Shown: positions 1-8,147, counted from the first letter of the stretch. The stretch: DNA of 64,000 nucleotides from Paraburkholderia phytofirmans PsJN (GCF_000020125.1 NC_010681.1:310001-374000), one strand, 5' to 3'. The notes: generated by a model not told the origin, from the sequence alone. A program made the numbers and translations.

Positions 1-13
1 TTGTTAGTTTCAG

Positions 14-553
14 TCACGGGCCCCACATGCGTCTGTCCGCCATGTAGCGACCCGGCGAGGTCCCAGGTGCCTTGCCGAATATGGTCACAAAGCTGCGGCA
101 CGCTCATAATCCAGGTCGTCCACGCGCTGCTTCGCCGAAGTGCCGGTGCCCAGTTATTTCAGCGCAAGCAGGAAGTGGAGTTGCTGGCGAGAGCGAACAA
201 AACACACGCCTCTCTCCTGATTGAGAAGACGTGCCAACATGCTTTCGCACCGGTCAGCATGCCGCGGTCGCGTCTGGCTCGTGCCGCAGCAGGAAGGATC
301 GCCCATAAACAAACATCGTGACGATATTGCGAAGCCGGGTTTCGGGCGGCATTAGCATATGAAAATTGTCGATAGGTGTTACTGCGATGGGACGGCAGTA
401 GCGTCCCACATGCCAGTCCCTGTTGGCGTCTGCTATGAGTGCGGGCGCACTTGCGGGGCGGATTATCAACTCACGCAGCGATGGTGCCGCGGAAAGCACA
501 CGCAGCAGTCCGACGGAACATTGATAGCTACGCTCGGTCGACAAAGACGGCAT
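14..553 (-). pseudogene. AraC-family transcriptional regulator remnant
   Basis: The minus strand carries pieces of an AraC-type regulator spread over different frames. The first piece (from 553) contains RVLSAAPSLRELI and, further on, PETRLRNIV, which match the sensor-to-HTH linker of cupin-type AraC proteins. A second frame gives LARLLNQERG and RQQLHFLLAL, matching the first HTH helices. A third frame gives SFVTIFGKAPGTSPGRYM, matching the second HTH and its conserved PxRY-like end, stopping at 14. Frame changes and at least one stop separate the pieces, and most of the N-terminal cupin domain is missing. I infer a decayed, non-functional gene. Family assignment is fairly secure; the exact 5' limit is not. 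Confidence 0.6.
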
Positions 554-892
554 AGCATTTAATCATGGCAAGGACAGTGATTTTGCGCCGATGCCATCCA
601 CTCGAATTTCCGAGCCGTCATTTTCTGTCCTTTTGGAAGTTCCCAAAGTAAATGAATCTTGGTGTCTGGTCGGCAAAGCAGGTTCACCTTTGGGAAATCT
701 TTGCGCATTTCCTTTTCCCTACACACAAAAATTCTCGACGGTATTCTCGCTGGTTATCATCATTTCGATATGCGTTACGTATATATTTTTAATAACCCAC
801 GCGCCATTTTTTACCGAATATGCCTAAATCTGGAAGTAATACTGTCGTAAACCGGTATGCAGTTCATCGAAAACCCAGATAGTGAGGTGCTT
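554..892. other. Gene-free AT-richer stretch with an inverted repeat
   Basis: No convincing gene is seen here. The stretch is visibly more AT-rich than its surroundings, especially 720-850. A perfect 9-bp inverted repeat, TTCCCAAAG at 640-648 and CTTTGGGAA at 688-696, could be an operator or hairpin. It probably contains the promoter of the downstream periplasmic protein gene, but no promoter could be placed with confidence. Confidence 0.4.
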
Positions 893-1438
893 GTGAAATT
901 TCTGTTTTCGGCAGTAGCTCTTGCCGCGCTTCCTCCCGTCGCAGCCTTTGCGCAGCAGTCGTCGAATCCTGCTGAATCGACCGACCAGCAGGTTCACGTG
1001 ACCGTCAAGGTTACGTCTTCGTTCTACGGGTCGTTCACGCAGGAAAAGGATGTAGATATTCGGCAAACGGCGACATTCAGTAATCTATCCGGTGTCCATA
1101 AATCGATGAAGTATGATGGCCCCTGCACGCTGAACCCCGCACCTCGCGACATCCACGACGGAGTTGTGGTGAAGATCACACCGTTGCTGTACTCGAAGAA
1201 CGGTCAGGTCGGGTTCGAGCAGGACGTTGCCGCAAGCAAGCTCCTCGGGTATCACGACTTCAACTCGGGCAAGTGCGGGAATATCTCCGAGGCGTCATGG
1301 GCGAGTGATTCTGACGGCTCTAGCGTGCTGGACCGCGTTGGTCAGCCGCTACAGATTCTGCACCAGGTAAATGATGCGAACGGCGCGCACCGGGATCTGG
1401 ACGTGTCAGTCATTTTCACTCCGGTCACGGCTCGCTGA
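893..1438 (+). CDS. Small secreted/periplasmic protein of unknown function
   Basis: I do not recognise the family. Translation from GTG 893 gives a textbook signal peptide (VKFLFSAVALAALPPVAAFA) with a likely cut after AFA, leaving a mature protein of about 160 residues. It is rich in beta-prone stretches and has only two cysteines (in PCTLNP and KCGN), which could form a disulfide. GTG 893 is chosen over ATG 857 because GAGG at 884-887 sits at proper Shine-Dalgarno distance and the signal peptide then starts cleanly. The chain has a repeated V-T/K-V pattern that could suit a pilin-like or beta-sandwich fold, but that is only a guess. It stands alone, followed by a hairpin. About 181 aa. Confidence 0.7.
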   Translation: MKFLFSAVALAALPPVAAFAQQSSNPAESTDQQVHVTVKVTSSFYGSFTQEKDVDIRQTATFSNLSGVHKSMKYDGPCTLNPAPRDIHDGVVVKITPLLYSKNGQVGFEQDVAASKLLGYHDFNSGKCGNISEASWASDSDGSSVLDRVGQPLQILHQVNDANGAHRDLDVSVIFTPVTAR

Positions 1439-1459
1439 AAATCTCACGATGTGCGAAAC

Positions 1460-1481
1460 GGGGCAGCGCAAGCGCTGCCCC
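1460..1481 (+). terminator. Strong hairpin after the periplasmic protein gene
   Basis: GGGGCAGCGC, a 2-nt AA, then GCGCTGCCCC form a perfect 10-bp inverted repeat 21 bp after the stop codon at 1438. There is no T-run after it, so it could be a weak or Rho-assisted terminator or an mRNA-stabilising hairpin. Confidence 0.5.
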
Positions 1482-2565
1482 ATAGAATCCGCACGATCGC
1501 GTGTCTTTCGAAGCGCGGACTTTTGATTAATTTGTTTCAGCTCGGTAAGTCCACTCCCCACCTCGTAGCTCGCCGTCGTGCTTTTCCATACGTGCATCCT
1601 ACAGGCAATCCGTCCTTGCCGTGGCTGCACGAAGTCAGGACGGCGGTCTGCGCTCATGACGTGCTCATGTCGCAGGATCGGCACAGTCCTCATCACCTGC
1701 CGGGTGAAACGCCTTCCGTCCCGAGCCTGCGTCGTCGCCGCCAGGAAGGTCCGGCATCCGTGCGTCTCGTCGCGTGAGCCACCCCGTTGACAGCAAGGGT
1801 GGCTTGGGTCTGACTGATGACGGCAGGCGCGACCAGGACGTCAACGTGTAGCGATGACCACACACCATCTTTCTCAGCGGAAACCATGCCGGCAATCAGT
1901 CGACAGGACGTGGAGGTTATCCACAGATGGTTGTGGCTAACTCCTGTACATCACCTTGGCTAACTGTGGGCGGAATCTGCATAACCTGTCGTTTGTTCTG
2001 CGCCCCGTAAACTTATCCTTGGCTCATGTTCGATGTTCCCAAAGAATCCTCAGAGTTCTAAAGTTCCTAAAACCTTGATTCACAGCGATTATTCGCGGTT
2101 TTCCACATAATAAAGGCGGCCTTGTTAACTGCTACTACGTTTACATCTATATGATGAAAGCTGTAAACGATAGTGGGCCTATTCAGCGTTGGACGACACG
2201 GCCGAGCTCAGCGATCCGTTCAGACTGCATCCCGAAATAAGACCTGGTGGACAACTTTTTCGGAGCCCTGACCCGCGCAGCGACTTCGGGTCATCGTTCG
2301 GACGGCCAACGGGACGTGGAGCGAAACCGACGAAGGCATCCCGGCCTTGGGAAGCTGCCCGACGGACGGTGCGCGGCCGGTCTGGCGAGATATCAGGATG
2401 CGCATGCTGGCCGCCCTTGACGGTTTGCGGATCAGTATCATCACCTCGCTCCCCTGTGGCGCATGCCTCGTCTCGCTGATACGGAGTGCGCGGGCTTAAG
2501 GTCTGTTGGCTGGCACGCTACCCGCATGACCGATGGACCACCGGTCTCCCGGCGAGCCGTCCGAT
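1482..2565. other. 1.1-kb stretch without a recognisable gene
   Basis: Short open frames occur on both strands but none has a start signal, codon use or similarity I can support. The minus frame at 1693-1887 and a plus frame around 2280-2500 look slightly protein-like and may be decayed gene pieces. The informative part is the origin-like block at 1917-2175, listed separately. Confidence 0.4.
1917..2175. other. Origin-like block: DnaA boxes, short iterons, AT-rich tract
   Basis: A perfect DnaA box TTATCCACA lies at 1917-1925. A one-mismatch box in the opposite orientation (TGTGGCTAA) is at 1932-1940, and TTTTCCACA is at 2099-2107. TGGCTAACT occurs twice, at 1935-1943 and 1957-1965, 22 bp apart, which is two helical turns and iteron-like. 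An AT-rich stretch with GTTAACTGCTACTAC and ATATGATGAAAG follows at about 2105-2175. Together these resemble a bacterial or plasmid replication origin or dnaA/rep leader region. No dnaA, repA or par gene is adjacent in the window, so this may be a relic or a displaced copy. Function is inference. Confidence 0.4.
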
Positions 2566-3552
2566 CTACACGCAACCGTCGAGCCCCGCCTTGAAGACTT
2601 CTACCGGGAGCTGTTTGCCGATGAAAACGATCTTCGTTTCGCGGCGCTCGTCCGCCCGCCACGGTGTGCCCAGGTCGGCGCCGAAGATCATGTGGACGCC
2701 CTGGAAGACAAGGCGCCGGTCGGCCCCCGCGACGTTCAGCACGCCCTTGTAGCGCAGCATCGACGTACCGTAGATCGTCACGATGGTGCTGAAGAAGGCT
2801 TCGAGTTTTTCCTGGTCGAGCGGCGCGGTGTTGCGGTAGACGAACGACGTCACGTCGTCATCGTGCGTGTGCGAAACGTCCTGCAGGAAGTCCGGCTCGA
2901 TCTCGACGATCGCATCGAGGTCGAAACTGCGGGTGTCCAGCAGCTGGGTGAGATCGGTCTTGCCAAAGTGTGACTCGCGGATGGGCGCGCGCGGGTTCAT
3001 CTGTCGCAGCCGCTGCATCAGCGCCTGGGTTTGGGCTTCGCCGGCGAGGTCCGCTTTCGAGACCAGGATACGGTCGGCGAACCCGACCTGTTCCTGGGCT
3101 TCATGATGCTCGTCGAGCTGGTCGGCACCGTGGCGGGCGTCAACGACGGTGACGATGGCGTCGAGCAGGTACCGCTCCTGCACGGCCTCGTCGGCGAAGA
3201 AAGTCTGGGCAACGGGTGCGGGATCGGCAAGACCCGTGGTCTCCACAATCACACGGTCGAAGCCGAGTTCACCCGCGTCCCGCCGGGCCGCAAGCGTCGA
3301 GAGGATCCGCACGAGGTCGCCGCGCACGGTGCAGCAGATGCAGCCGTTGTTCATCTCGATGATCTGCTCGTTGCCGTCCTGGACCAGCAGTTCGTTGTCG
3401 ATGCCGGCTTCGCCGAATTCGTTCTCGATGACGGCAACCCGGCCACCATGGTGCTCGGTAAGAATCCGGTTGAGCAGGGTGGTTTTGCCGGCACCCAGGA
3501 AACCGGTGAGGATGGTGACGGGGATACGCGACAGTTCGGCGGGGGCTTGCAT
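2566..3552 (-). CDS. COG0523 (CobW/ZigA-type) GTPase, probable zinc metallochaperone
   Basis: A 328-aa G3E-family GTPase. The Walker A motif GFLGAGKTT is at residues 17-25, the metal-binding CxCC motif (CICC) at 71-74, [10 protein letters not shown] follows as the switch-like motif, and SKAD replaces NKxD as is usual for the family. The C-terminal CobW_C domain is present. COG0523 proteins hand zinc or another metal to client proteins when it is scarce. The gene is divergent from a metal ABC transporter operon with a Zur-box-like palindrome between them, so a Zn-starvation role is likely. It lacks the long His-rich stretch seen in the second copy at the right end of the window. Start ATG at 3552 agrees with the family N-terminus. 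The exact client is unknown. Confidence 0.9.
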   Translation of the reverse strand: MQAPAELSRIPVTILTGFLGAGKTTLLNRILTEHHGGRVAVIENEFGEAGIDNELLVQDGNEQIIEMNNGCICCTVRGDLVRILSTLAARRDAGELGFDRVIVETTGLADPAPVAQTFFADEAVQERYLLDAIVTVVDARHGADQLDEHHEAQEQVGFADRILVSKADLAGEAQTQALMQRLRQMNPRAPIRESHFGKTDLTQLLDTRSFDLDAIVEIEPDFLQDVSHTHDDDVTSFVYRNTAPLDQEKLEAFFSTIVTIYGTSMLRYKGVLNVAGADRRLVFQGVHMIFGADLGTPWRADERRETKIVFIGKQLPVEVFKAGLDGCV

Positions 3553-3595
3553 GGTAGCTCCTGGACTCGTGAGAGTTAAAAAGTGTTCTCTGTAT

Positions 3596-3617
3596 ATGTA
3601 ATGTTATATCATTTCAT
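3596..3617. promoter_or_regulatory. Probable Zur operator
   Basis: A 22-bp imperfect palindrome, half-sites ATGtAATGtTA and TAtCATTtCAT, in which 18 of 22 positions match the reverse complement. It sits between the divergent COG0523 gene (start 3552) and znuA (start 3654). The core resembles the known Zur consensus (TGTTATA..TATAACA type). I infer that zinc-loaded Zur represses both directions. Confidence 0.7.
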
Positions 3618-3653
3618 TTAGGTGGCCATAACCCCTGACGAAAGGAAAACCAG

Positions 3654-4643
3654 ATGAAAGAAAACCACGAGATCGATGCGAATATGACCCGGCGTCACCT
3701 GTTGCACGCGACTGCGGCGAAGGCCCGGATACCGGCCCTTTCCCACGCGGTGATCGCTGCAGCCGTACTTCTTGGCTGTGTCAACACGGCGTCGGCGGCC
3801 CCGGCCGTGATCAAGGCGATCGGCGTCGAGAACGAATATGCGGATGTCATTTCGCAGATTGGTGGCCAGTACGTCCAGGTGACGGCGATCGAGACGGATC
3901 CGAACACCGATCCGCATACGTTCGAGGTCAACCCGAAGGTAGCAGGCGAAATCGCGTCCGCTGACCTTGTGGTCAAGAACGGCGTCGGATACGACGCCTG
4001 GGCCGACAAGATCATCGCAGCGGCACCGAATGCCAGACGCAAGGTGATCGACGTCCAGCACCTGCTCGGTCTGTCCGACAGCACGCCGAACCCGCATCTG
4101 TGGTACGACCCGAAGACGATGCCGGCCGTCGCAAAGGAGATTGCGGCGGACCTTGCCGCGCTGGATCCAGCGCAGGCGGGCTACTTCCAGGCCAACGCGA
4201 AGAAGTTCGATGCGTCGCTCAAGCCCTGGCTTGCGGCGATTGCTGCGTTCAAGGCCCATCACGCGGGTACTCCCGTTGCCGTGACGGAGCCCGTTGCGGA
4301 CTACATGCTGGAGGCGGCAGGCATCGACATCCAGACGCCCTACAGCATGCAGGCGGCCATCATGAACGGCACCGACCCGTCGCCGCAGGACGTGACGAAG
4401 CAGAACGCCCTGTTCACGGACCACAAGGTGAAGGTGTTCGTCTATAACCAGCAGGTCACGGATGCACTCACGCAGTCGTTCCTTGCGCTGGCGAAGAAGA
4501 ATGGCATCCCGGTCGTGGGTGTCTACGAGACCATGCCGACACCGGGCTTCACGTACCAGTCGTGGATGGTGGCTGAGGTCAACGCCCTCGACAGGGCTGT
4601 GACAGGCAAGGGGTCGACCGAAGTGCTGCACGCAGGGAAATAA
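3654..4643 (+). CDS. znuA: Metal ABC transporter substrate-binding protein (ZnuA/TroA family)
   Basis: A 329-aa periplasmic cluster A-I binding protein that captures a divalent metal, probably Zn2+, and delivers it to the permeases encoded downstream. An N-terminal export signal covers about residues 25-49, ending ASA-AP. LLGC within it could alternatively serve as a lipobox. Likely metal ligands are H88 (in DPHTFE), H148 (in PHLWYD) and E212 (in TEPVADY). Zn-specific members usually have a third His where this one has Glu, a feature more typical of Mn-type members. There is no His-rich loop. ATG 3654 has GAAAGGA upstream. It heads a tight operon and lies downstream of the Zur-like palindrome. 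Confidence 0.85.
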   Translation: MKENHEIDANMTRRHLLHATAAKARIPALSHAVIAAAVLLGCVNTASAAPAVIKAIGVENEYADVISQIGGQYVQVTAIETDPNTDPHTFEVNPKVAGEIASADLVVKNGVGYDAWADKIIAAAPNARRKVIDVQHLLGLSDSTPNPHLWYDPKTMPAVAKEIAADLAALDPAQAGYFQANAKKFDASLKPWLAAIAAFKAHHAGTPVAVTEPVADYMLEAAGIDIQTPYSMQAAIMNGTDPSPQDVTKQNALFTDHKVKVFVYNQQVTDALTQSFLALAKKNGIPVVGVYETMPTPGFTYQSWMVAEVNALDRAVTGKGSTEVLHAGK

Positions 4644-4647
4644 CGGC

Positions 4648-5469
4648 ATGTGTCACGGGAGTGAGGTGCTGGTTGTCGAGGGTGTGAGTGTCTCGTTCCC
4701 CGGGCATACCGTTCTGCATGGCGTGGGTTTTACCATGGAGGCGGGCCAGTTCTGCGGGCTGATCGGGTCGAATGGATCGGGCAAGACGACCCTCCTGCGC
4801 ACGATCCTCGGATTCCAGAAGCCCGATGCGGGCCGTATCCGCATCAACGGAGCGGGCGGTCGGGCATCCATCGGCTATGTGCCGCAGCAGATCGTGCTGG
4901 ACCCGTACCTGCCGCTGCGGGCCCGCGACCTGGTTGCCCTGGGCCTTGACGGGCGACGTATCGGGCTGCCGCTGCCTTCGCGCAGGCGCCGCGAGGCAGT
5001 CGAGTCAACACTGCAGGCGGTGGAGGCCCAGTCCTTCGCCGACCAGCGTATGGGCGACCTCTCCGGTGGCCAGCAGCAGCGGGTACTGATCGGACATGCG
5101 CTGATTCGCAAACCGCGCCTGCTGCTGCTTGACGAGCCGCTTGCCAGCCTCGACGTGCGCAGCGTCGCGGGCATTGTCGGGCTGCTGCACCGGTTGTGCG
5201 TGGAACAGGGGATTGCCGTGCTGCTGTCGGCTCACGACATGAACCCGCTGCTGCCGGTGATGGACCGCATCGTGTATCTCGCCAACGGACATGCGGCGAG
5301 CGGGTCCACGCAGGAGGTGGTGCGCAGCGAGGTGCTGGGCAGGCTGTACGGCTACCACATCGATGTCGTCCGGGTGCATGGCCGTGTGCTCGTCATCGCA
5401 GCGGGCAGTCCGGATAAAAGCCGTGCGCAGCACCCGCACGATCCCGTTCATGTGGCGCGGATTCCATGA
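4648..5469 (+). CDS. znuC: Metal ABC transporter ATP-binding protein
   Basis: A 273-aa ABC ATPase that powers metal import on the cytoplasmic face of the membrane. Visible motifs are Walker A GSNGSGKTT (about residues 39-47), Q-loop VPQQ, signature LSGGQQQR, Walker B LLLLDEPLASLD and the switch His in SAHD. The length is usual for ZnuC/MntB-type ATPases. The gene begins 4 bp after znuA and its stop overlaps the start of the first permease (ATGA), so the subunits should be translationally coupled. Confidence 0.9.
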   Translation: MCHGSEVLVVEGVSVSFPGHTVLHGVGFTMEAGQFCGLIGSNGSGKTTLLRTILGFQKPDAGRIRINGAGGRASIGYVPQQIVLDPYLPLRARDLVALGLDGRRIGLPLPSRRRREAVESTLQAVEAQSFADQRMGDLSGGQQQRVLIGHALIRKPRLLLLDEPLASLDVRSVAGIVGLLHRLCVEQGIAVLLSAHDMNPLLPVMDRIVYLANGHAASGSTQEVVRSEVLGRLYGYHIDVVRVHGRVLVIAAGSPDKSRAQHPHDPVHVARIP

Positions 5470-6386
5470 CGGTCGCGGACATTTTCTTCACATCGATTGT
5501 CGGGCCAGGTTTCCTGACGAGCGGTCCCGTGCATACGGCGATCGTAGTGGGCGGCGGTGCGGCGCTCGTGTCGGCCGTGATCGGTGTCTTTACGGTGATG
5601 CGGGGGCAGTCCTTTGCCGGGCATGCGCTCGCGGATGTGAGTAGCGCAGGCGGCGCGGCATCGTTCCTGCTGGGCGTCAATCCGCTGCTGGGTTTTCTCG
5701 TCATGGCGGTGCTGGCGGCCACGGGTATGGAGCTGGTACGGATCCGGCGGGCGCGTGAGCGCGATCTCGTGACCGGCGTCGTGCTCGGTGCGGGGCTGGG
5801 GCTGACTGCGCTCTTCCTGTATCTCGATGTCACCTCGCACAGCACGACGGGTGCCGCCATCACGGTGATGTTCGGTTCGATGTTTGCCATTCCCGCGTCA
5901 ATCATCGCGCCGGCGCTTGCCGTCGGGGCCGGTTCGCTGATCCTGATTGCAGCGCTCTACCGCCCGTTGCTGCTAAGTTCAGTCGATCCCGAACTCGCTG
6001 CTGTCCAGGGCGTCCATGTACGGCTCGTGAGCCTGCTGCATCTGCTCGCCCTGGCACTGGCGGTTTCGCTCTCCGCCATTACGGTGGGTGCCATCCTGTC
6101 GACCGCGCTGCTGATCGGACCGGCAGCGATTGCGCTGCGCATGGTGAAGCGCCCGGGATGGGCGGTCCTCCTGTCCGCGCTGATCGGGCTGCTCGTGACC
6201 TGGCTTGGCATCCTGCTCGCTTGGGACAGCTACTACTGGACGCCGGGCCACGGCTGGCCGGTGAGCTTCTTTGTGGTCACACTCATTTTTGTGTTCTATG
6301 TCGCCGCTGGCTGGTGGACGCGGAACACCGGGCGCGGCCGGGACGTGAACACCGGGTTCGGCGCGCCCTCACAGGCGGAGGTCTGA
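5466..6386 (+). CDS. znuB: Metal ABC transporter permease (ABC-3 family), first of two
   Basis: A 306-aa integral membrane protein with seven to eight hydrophobic segments, of the ZnuB/MntC (ABC-3) type. Conserved features include the cytoplasmic EAA-like region with DVSSAGGAASFLLGVNP and the RPLLLSSVDPELAAVQGV segment that contacts the ATPase. ATG overlaps the znuC stop. The second permease begins 3 bp after the TGA. Two different permeases suggest a heterodimeric channel rather than the ZnuB homodimer of E. coli. Confidence 0.88.
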   Translation: MTVADIFFTSIVGPGFLTSGPVHTAIVVGGGAALVSAVIGVFTVMRGQSFAGHALADVSSAGGAASFLLGVNPLLGFLVMAVLAATGMELVRIRRARERDLVTGVVLGAGLGLTALFLYLDVTSHSTTGAAITVMFGSMFAIPASIIAPALAVGAGSLILIAALYRPLLLSSVDPELAAVQGVHVRLVSLLHLLALALAVSLSAITVGAILSTALLIGPAAIALRMVKRPGWAVLLSALIGLLVTWLGILLAWDSYYWTPGHGWPVSFFVVTLIFVFYVAAGWWTRNTGRGRDVNTGFGAPSQAEV

Positions 6387-6388
6387 CG

Positions 6389-7201
6389 ATGTTCGCGAGC
6401 TTCATGATCAATACCTGGCTCGTGGCGACGATCGTGGCTGTGGTCGCGGGCTGCGTTGGCTTCTTCGTGGTGGTCAGGGGCGCGTCGTTCGCAGCGCATG
6501 CGTTGCCGCTCGGTACGTTTCCGGGCGCGGCGGCGGCGAGCCTGCTGGGCGTCAATCCACTCGTGGGCCTGGTCATGGCCGCTGCTGCTGGTGTCGTGGG
6601 CATCGCCTGGCTGGGGCGCCGCGGCCGGCATGAGGTGGCGACAGCCCTGTGTCTTATGATGCTGCTGGGTCTCGGCGCGCTATTTTTAAGCACGACAACC
6701 GAGTACTCGCAGGCGGTCTATGCGCTGCTCTTCGGTGAAGTACTGGGCGTGAGCGACAGCGATCTGCTGGCAGTCGCACTGATCAGCGCGGCGTGTCTGG
6801 TGCTCGTCGCGTTGCTGTTCCGTCCGCTGCTGCTCGGCTCGGTGTCGGCCGAACTGATCGAGGCGCAGGGGGTATCGAGCCAGTGGGTCGAATTCGCGTT
6901 TCTCGCTATCCTGGCGCTCGCCACAGCCATGGCATTGCCCGTAGTGGGTGCCCTGCTGGTGTTCAGTCTGATGGTGGGGCCGGCGTGTGCCGCCCGGTCG
7001 TGCTGTAGCCGTCCAGGACCTGCGGTATTCCTTTCTGTCGTGTTTTCGCTCGTGACCGTCTGGGTTGCCATCGCACTGTCGTATGTGTCGGACTGGCCGG
7101 TCGGCTTCTTCGTCGGCGCGATGGGCGCGATGTTATATGGACTGGGCTGGGCATGGACACGGGCGCAACGACCGGCCGCTCGCGTCGTTGTTCGCTTTTA
7201 G
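6389..7201 (+). CDS. Metal ABC transporter permease (ABC-3 family), second of two
   Basis: A 270-aa membrane protein homologous in layout to the preceding permease: LGVNPLVG near residue 52, RPLLLGSVSAELIEAQGV near 150, GALLVFSLMVGPA near 200. ATG 6389 is chosen because GGAGGTC lies 5-11 bp upstream and the longer reading overlaps the first permease deeply. It closes the operon; no terminator is obvious after it. It probably pairs with the first permease to form the translocation path. Confidence 0.85.
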   Translation: MFASFMINTWLVATIVAVVAGCVGFFVVVRGASFAAHALPLGTFPGAAAASLLGVNPLVGLVMAAAAGVVGIAWLGRRGRHEVATALCLMMLLGLGALFLSTTTEYSQAVYALLFGEVLGVSDSDLLAVALISAACLVLVALLFRPLLLGSVSAELIEAQGVSSQWVEFAFLAILALATAMALPVVGALLVFSLMVGPACAARSCCSRPGPAVFLSVVFSLVTVWVAIALSYVSDWPVGFFVGAMGAMLYGLGWAWTRAQRPAARVVVRF

Positions 7202-7541
7202 GCGTGTTTCCGACTGTTCGGATATGCCGTTCACGTTGCCGCATCCAGTATCCGGGGACGCGAAGGTACGCAACATGTGCCAATGGTGACAATCTTTCGA
7301 ATTGCCGATGCGAACGGCTCGAAGTGGTCGGCTTACTACCTGATGCGGCAGCCCGAGGTCGACCCGTTACGGTCGTTCGATCCCGTCTGACCAAAGCGGC
7401 GCTTATGGGGTATAAGGGCCAGTCGGCGTCGACCAGCGTAAACGGATTGCGCGACATGCGGCATTTTTAAGCCATTGACCGCCACGCCGCTAACCGAACG
7501 ATAGGACGGGGCGCACAACGTCAAGGAAAGTAGGGTAGCGT
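7202..7541. other. Gap after the metal transporter operon
   Basis: No gene I can support. A 35-codon plus-strand frame at 7283-7390 looks protein-like and may be a fragment of a lost gene. Nothing else stands out. Confidence 0.35.
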
Positions 7542-7566
7542 AAAAAAACCGGCTCGCGTGAGCCGG
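7542..7566 (-). terminator. Intrinsic terminator of the 63-aa protein gene
   Basis: On the minus strand CCGGCTC, a 4-nt loop, GAGCCGG is followed by seven T residues. It lies 18 bp after the stop codon of the small gene at 7585-7776, supporting that this ORF is expressed. Confidence 0.85.
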
Positions 7567-7584
7567 GTTCTATGCACTGTCGTG

Positions 7585-7776
7585 TTACGACGCGCTCGCG
7601 CCTCCCAGCCAATTCTCGGGGACGGGGATGTTCCAGTCCCGCAGGTGGTCCGCGCCGCAATCTAGCAGCAGATCAAGCGCTTCATCGTCCGCACTCGCTG
7701 TGTCGATGCCCAGCTCTTCGCCGGCCACGCGCAGCGCTTCGGCTCTCGCCTCGGCCTTGCGTTTAGCATTGCTCAT
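7585..7776 (-). CDS. Small acidic protein of unknown function
   Basis: A 63-aa protein starting MSNAKRKAEARAEALR. A short basic, helical N-terminus is followed by a strongly acidic middle (DTASADDEALDLLLDCGADH) and a Trp-containing end (PENWLGGASAS). I do not recognise a family. ATG 7776 is preferred to the upstream ATG at 7833 because TGAGGAT lies 8-14 bp upstream of it. A strong intrinsic terminator follows, which argues for a real single-gene unit. The acidic composition could suit a DNA-mimic or an antitoxin-like binding protein, but nothing shows that directly. Confidence 0.6.
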   Translation of the reverse strand: MSNAKRKAEARAEALRVAGEELGIDTASADDEALDLLLDCGADHLRDWNIPVPENWLGGASAS

Positions 7777-8006
7777 TTTCAGTATCCTCAGCAAGGACGG
7801 CAGTCTGCTCACGCTGCTGAATGCGACCGTCACGGGAAAGCGGGAGGTCCGGGTTCATGTTACCGGTTCGCCGCTCACGGAGCGCGGGTTTTTCGGCTGA
7901 ATACGCCTCACGCACATCGAAAAACTGGAACGCGACTGCGCGGCCGGCACTTTCGAGGTATTCGGGCTGGCCAAGACACGTACATGGAAGGTTCGGGAGG
8001 AGTAAA

Positions 8007-8063
8007 CCGCAAAGGGCCCTGTCAGGAGAACACAAAATGCTCACTTGACAGGGCCCTTTGCGG
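8007..8063. repeat. 18-bp perfect inverted repeat at the tRNA-like gene 3' end
   Basis: The arm at 8007-8024 (CCGCAAAGGGCCCTGTCA) is the exact reverse complement of 8046-8063, with a 21-bp spacer. The right arm runs 3 bp into the 3' end of the tRNA-like gene. Each arm also contains the self-palindrome GGGCCC. It could act as a transcription terminator or processing hairpin for the tRNA, or be a recombination site left at an integration boundary. No T-run follows it. Confidence 0.75.
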
Positions 8064-8147
8064 AAGGGATGGGATTCGAACCCACGACAGGCTTTCACCT
8101 GTACCAGCTTCGCAGGCTGGCACCATAAACCACTCGGACACCCTTGG
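8061..8147 (-). tRNA. Class II tRNA-like gene (tRNA-Ser type) with anticodon GCG, probably degenerate
   Basis: The minus strand folds as a tRNA with a long variable arm. The T arm GTGGG-TTCGAAT-CCCAT is intact, the variable stem is ACAGG/CCTGT, and the anticodon stem CCAGC/GCTGG encloses loop CTGCGAA, which gives anticodon GCG. The D loop GAGTGGTTTAT and discriminator G are tRNA-Ser-like. GCG would read the Arg codon CGC, whereas a normal Ser(CGA) loop is CTCGAAA. The first two acceptor pairs are mismatched (CC against CC) and the outer D-stem pair is T/T. CCA is not encoded. It may be a decayed tRNA-Ser at an integration site or an unusual serine-type tRNA with a recoding anticodon. Confidence 0.55.

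Noticed and set aside
1406..1696. 96-aa minus-strand ORF after the periplasmic protein gene
   Set aside because: Crosses the hairpin at 1460-1481 and the end of the real gene; no similarity or start signal.
2466..3579. Several plus-strand ORFs opposite the COG0523 GTPase
   Set aside because: Antisense shadows of a gene with complete GTPase motifs.
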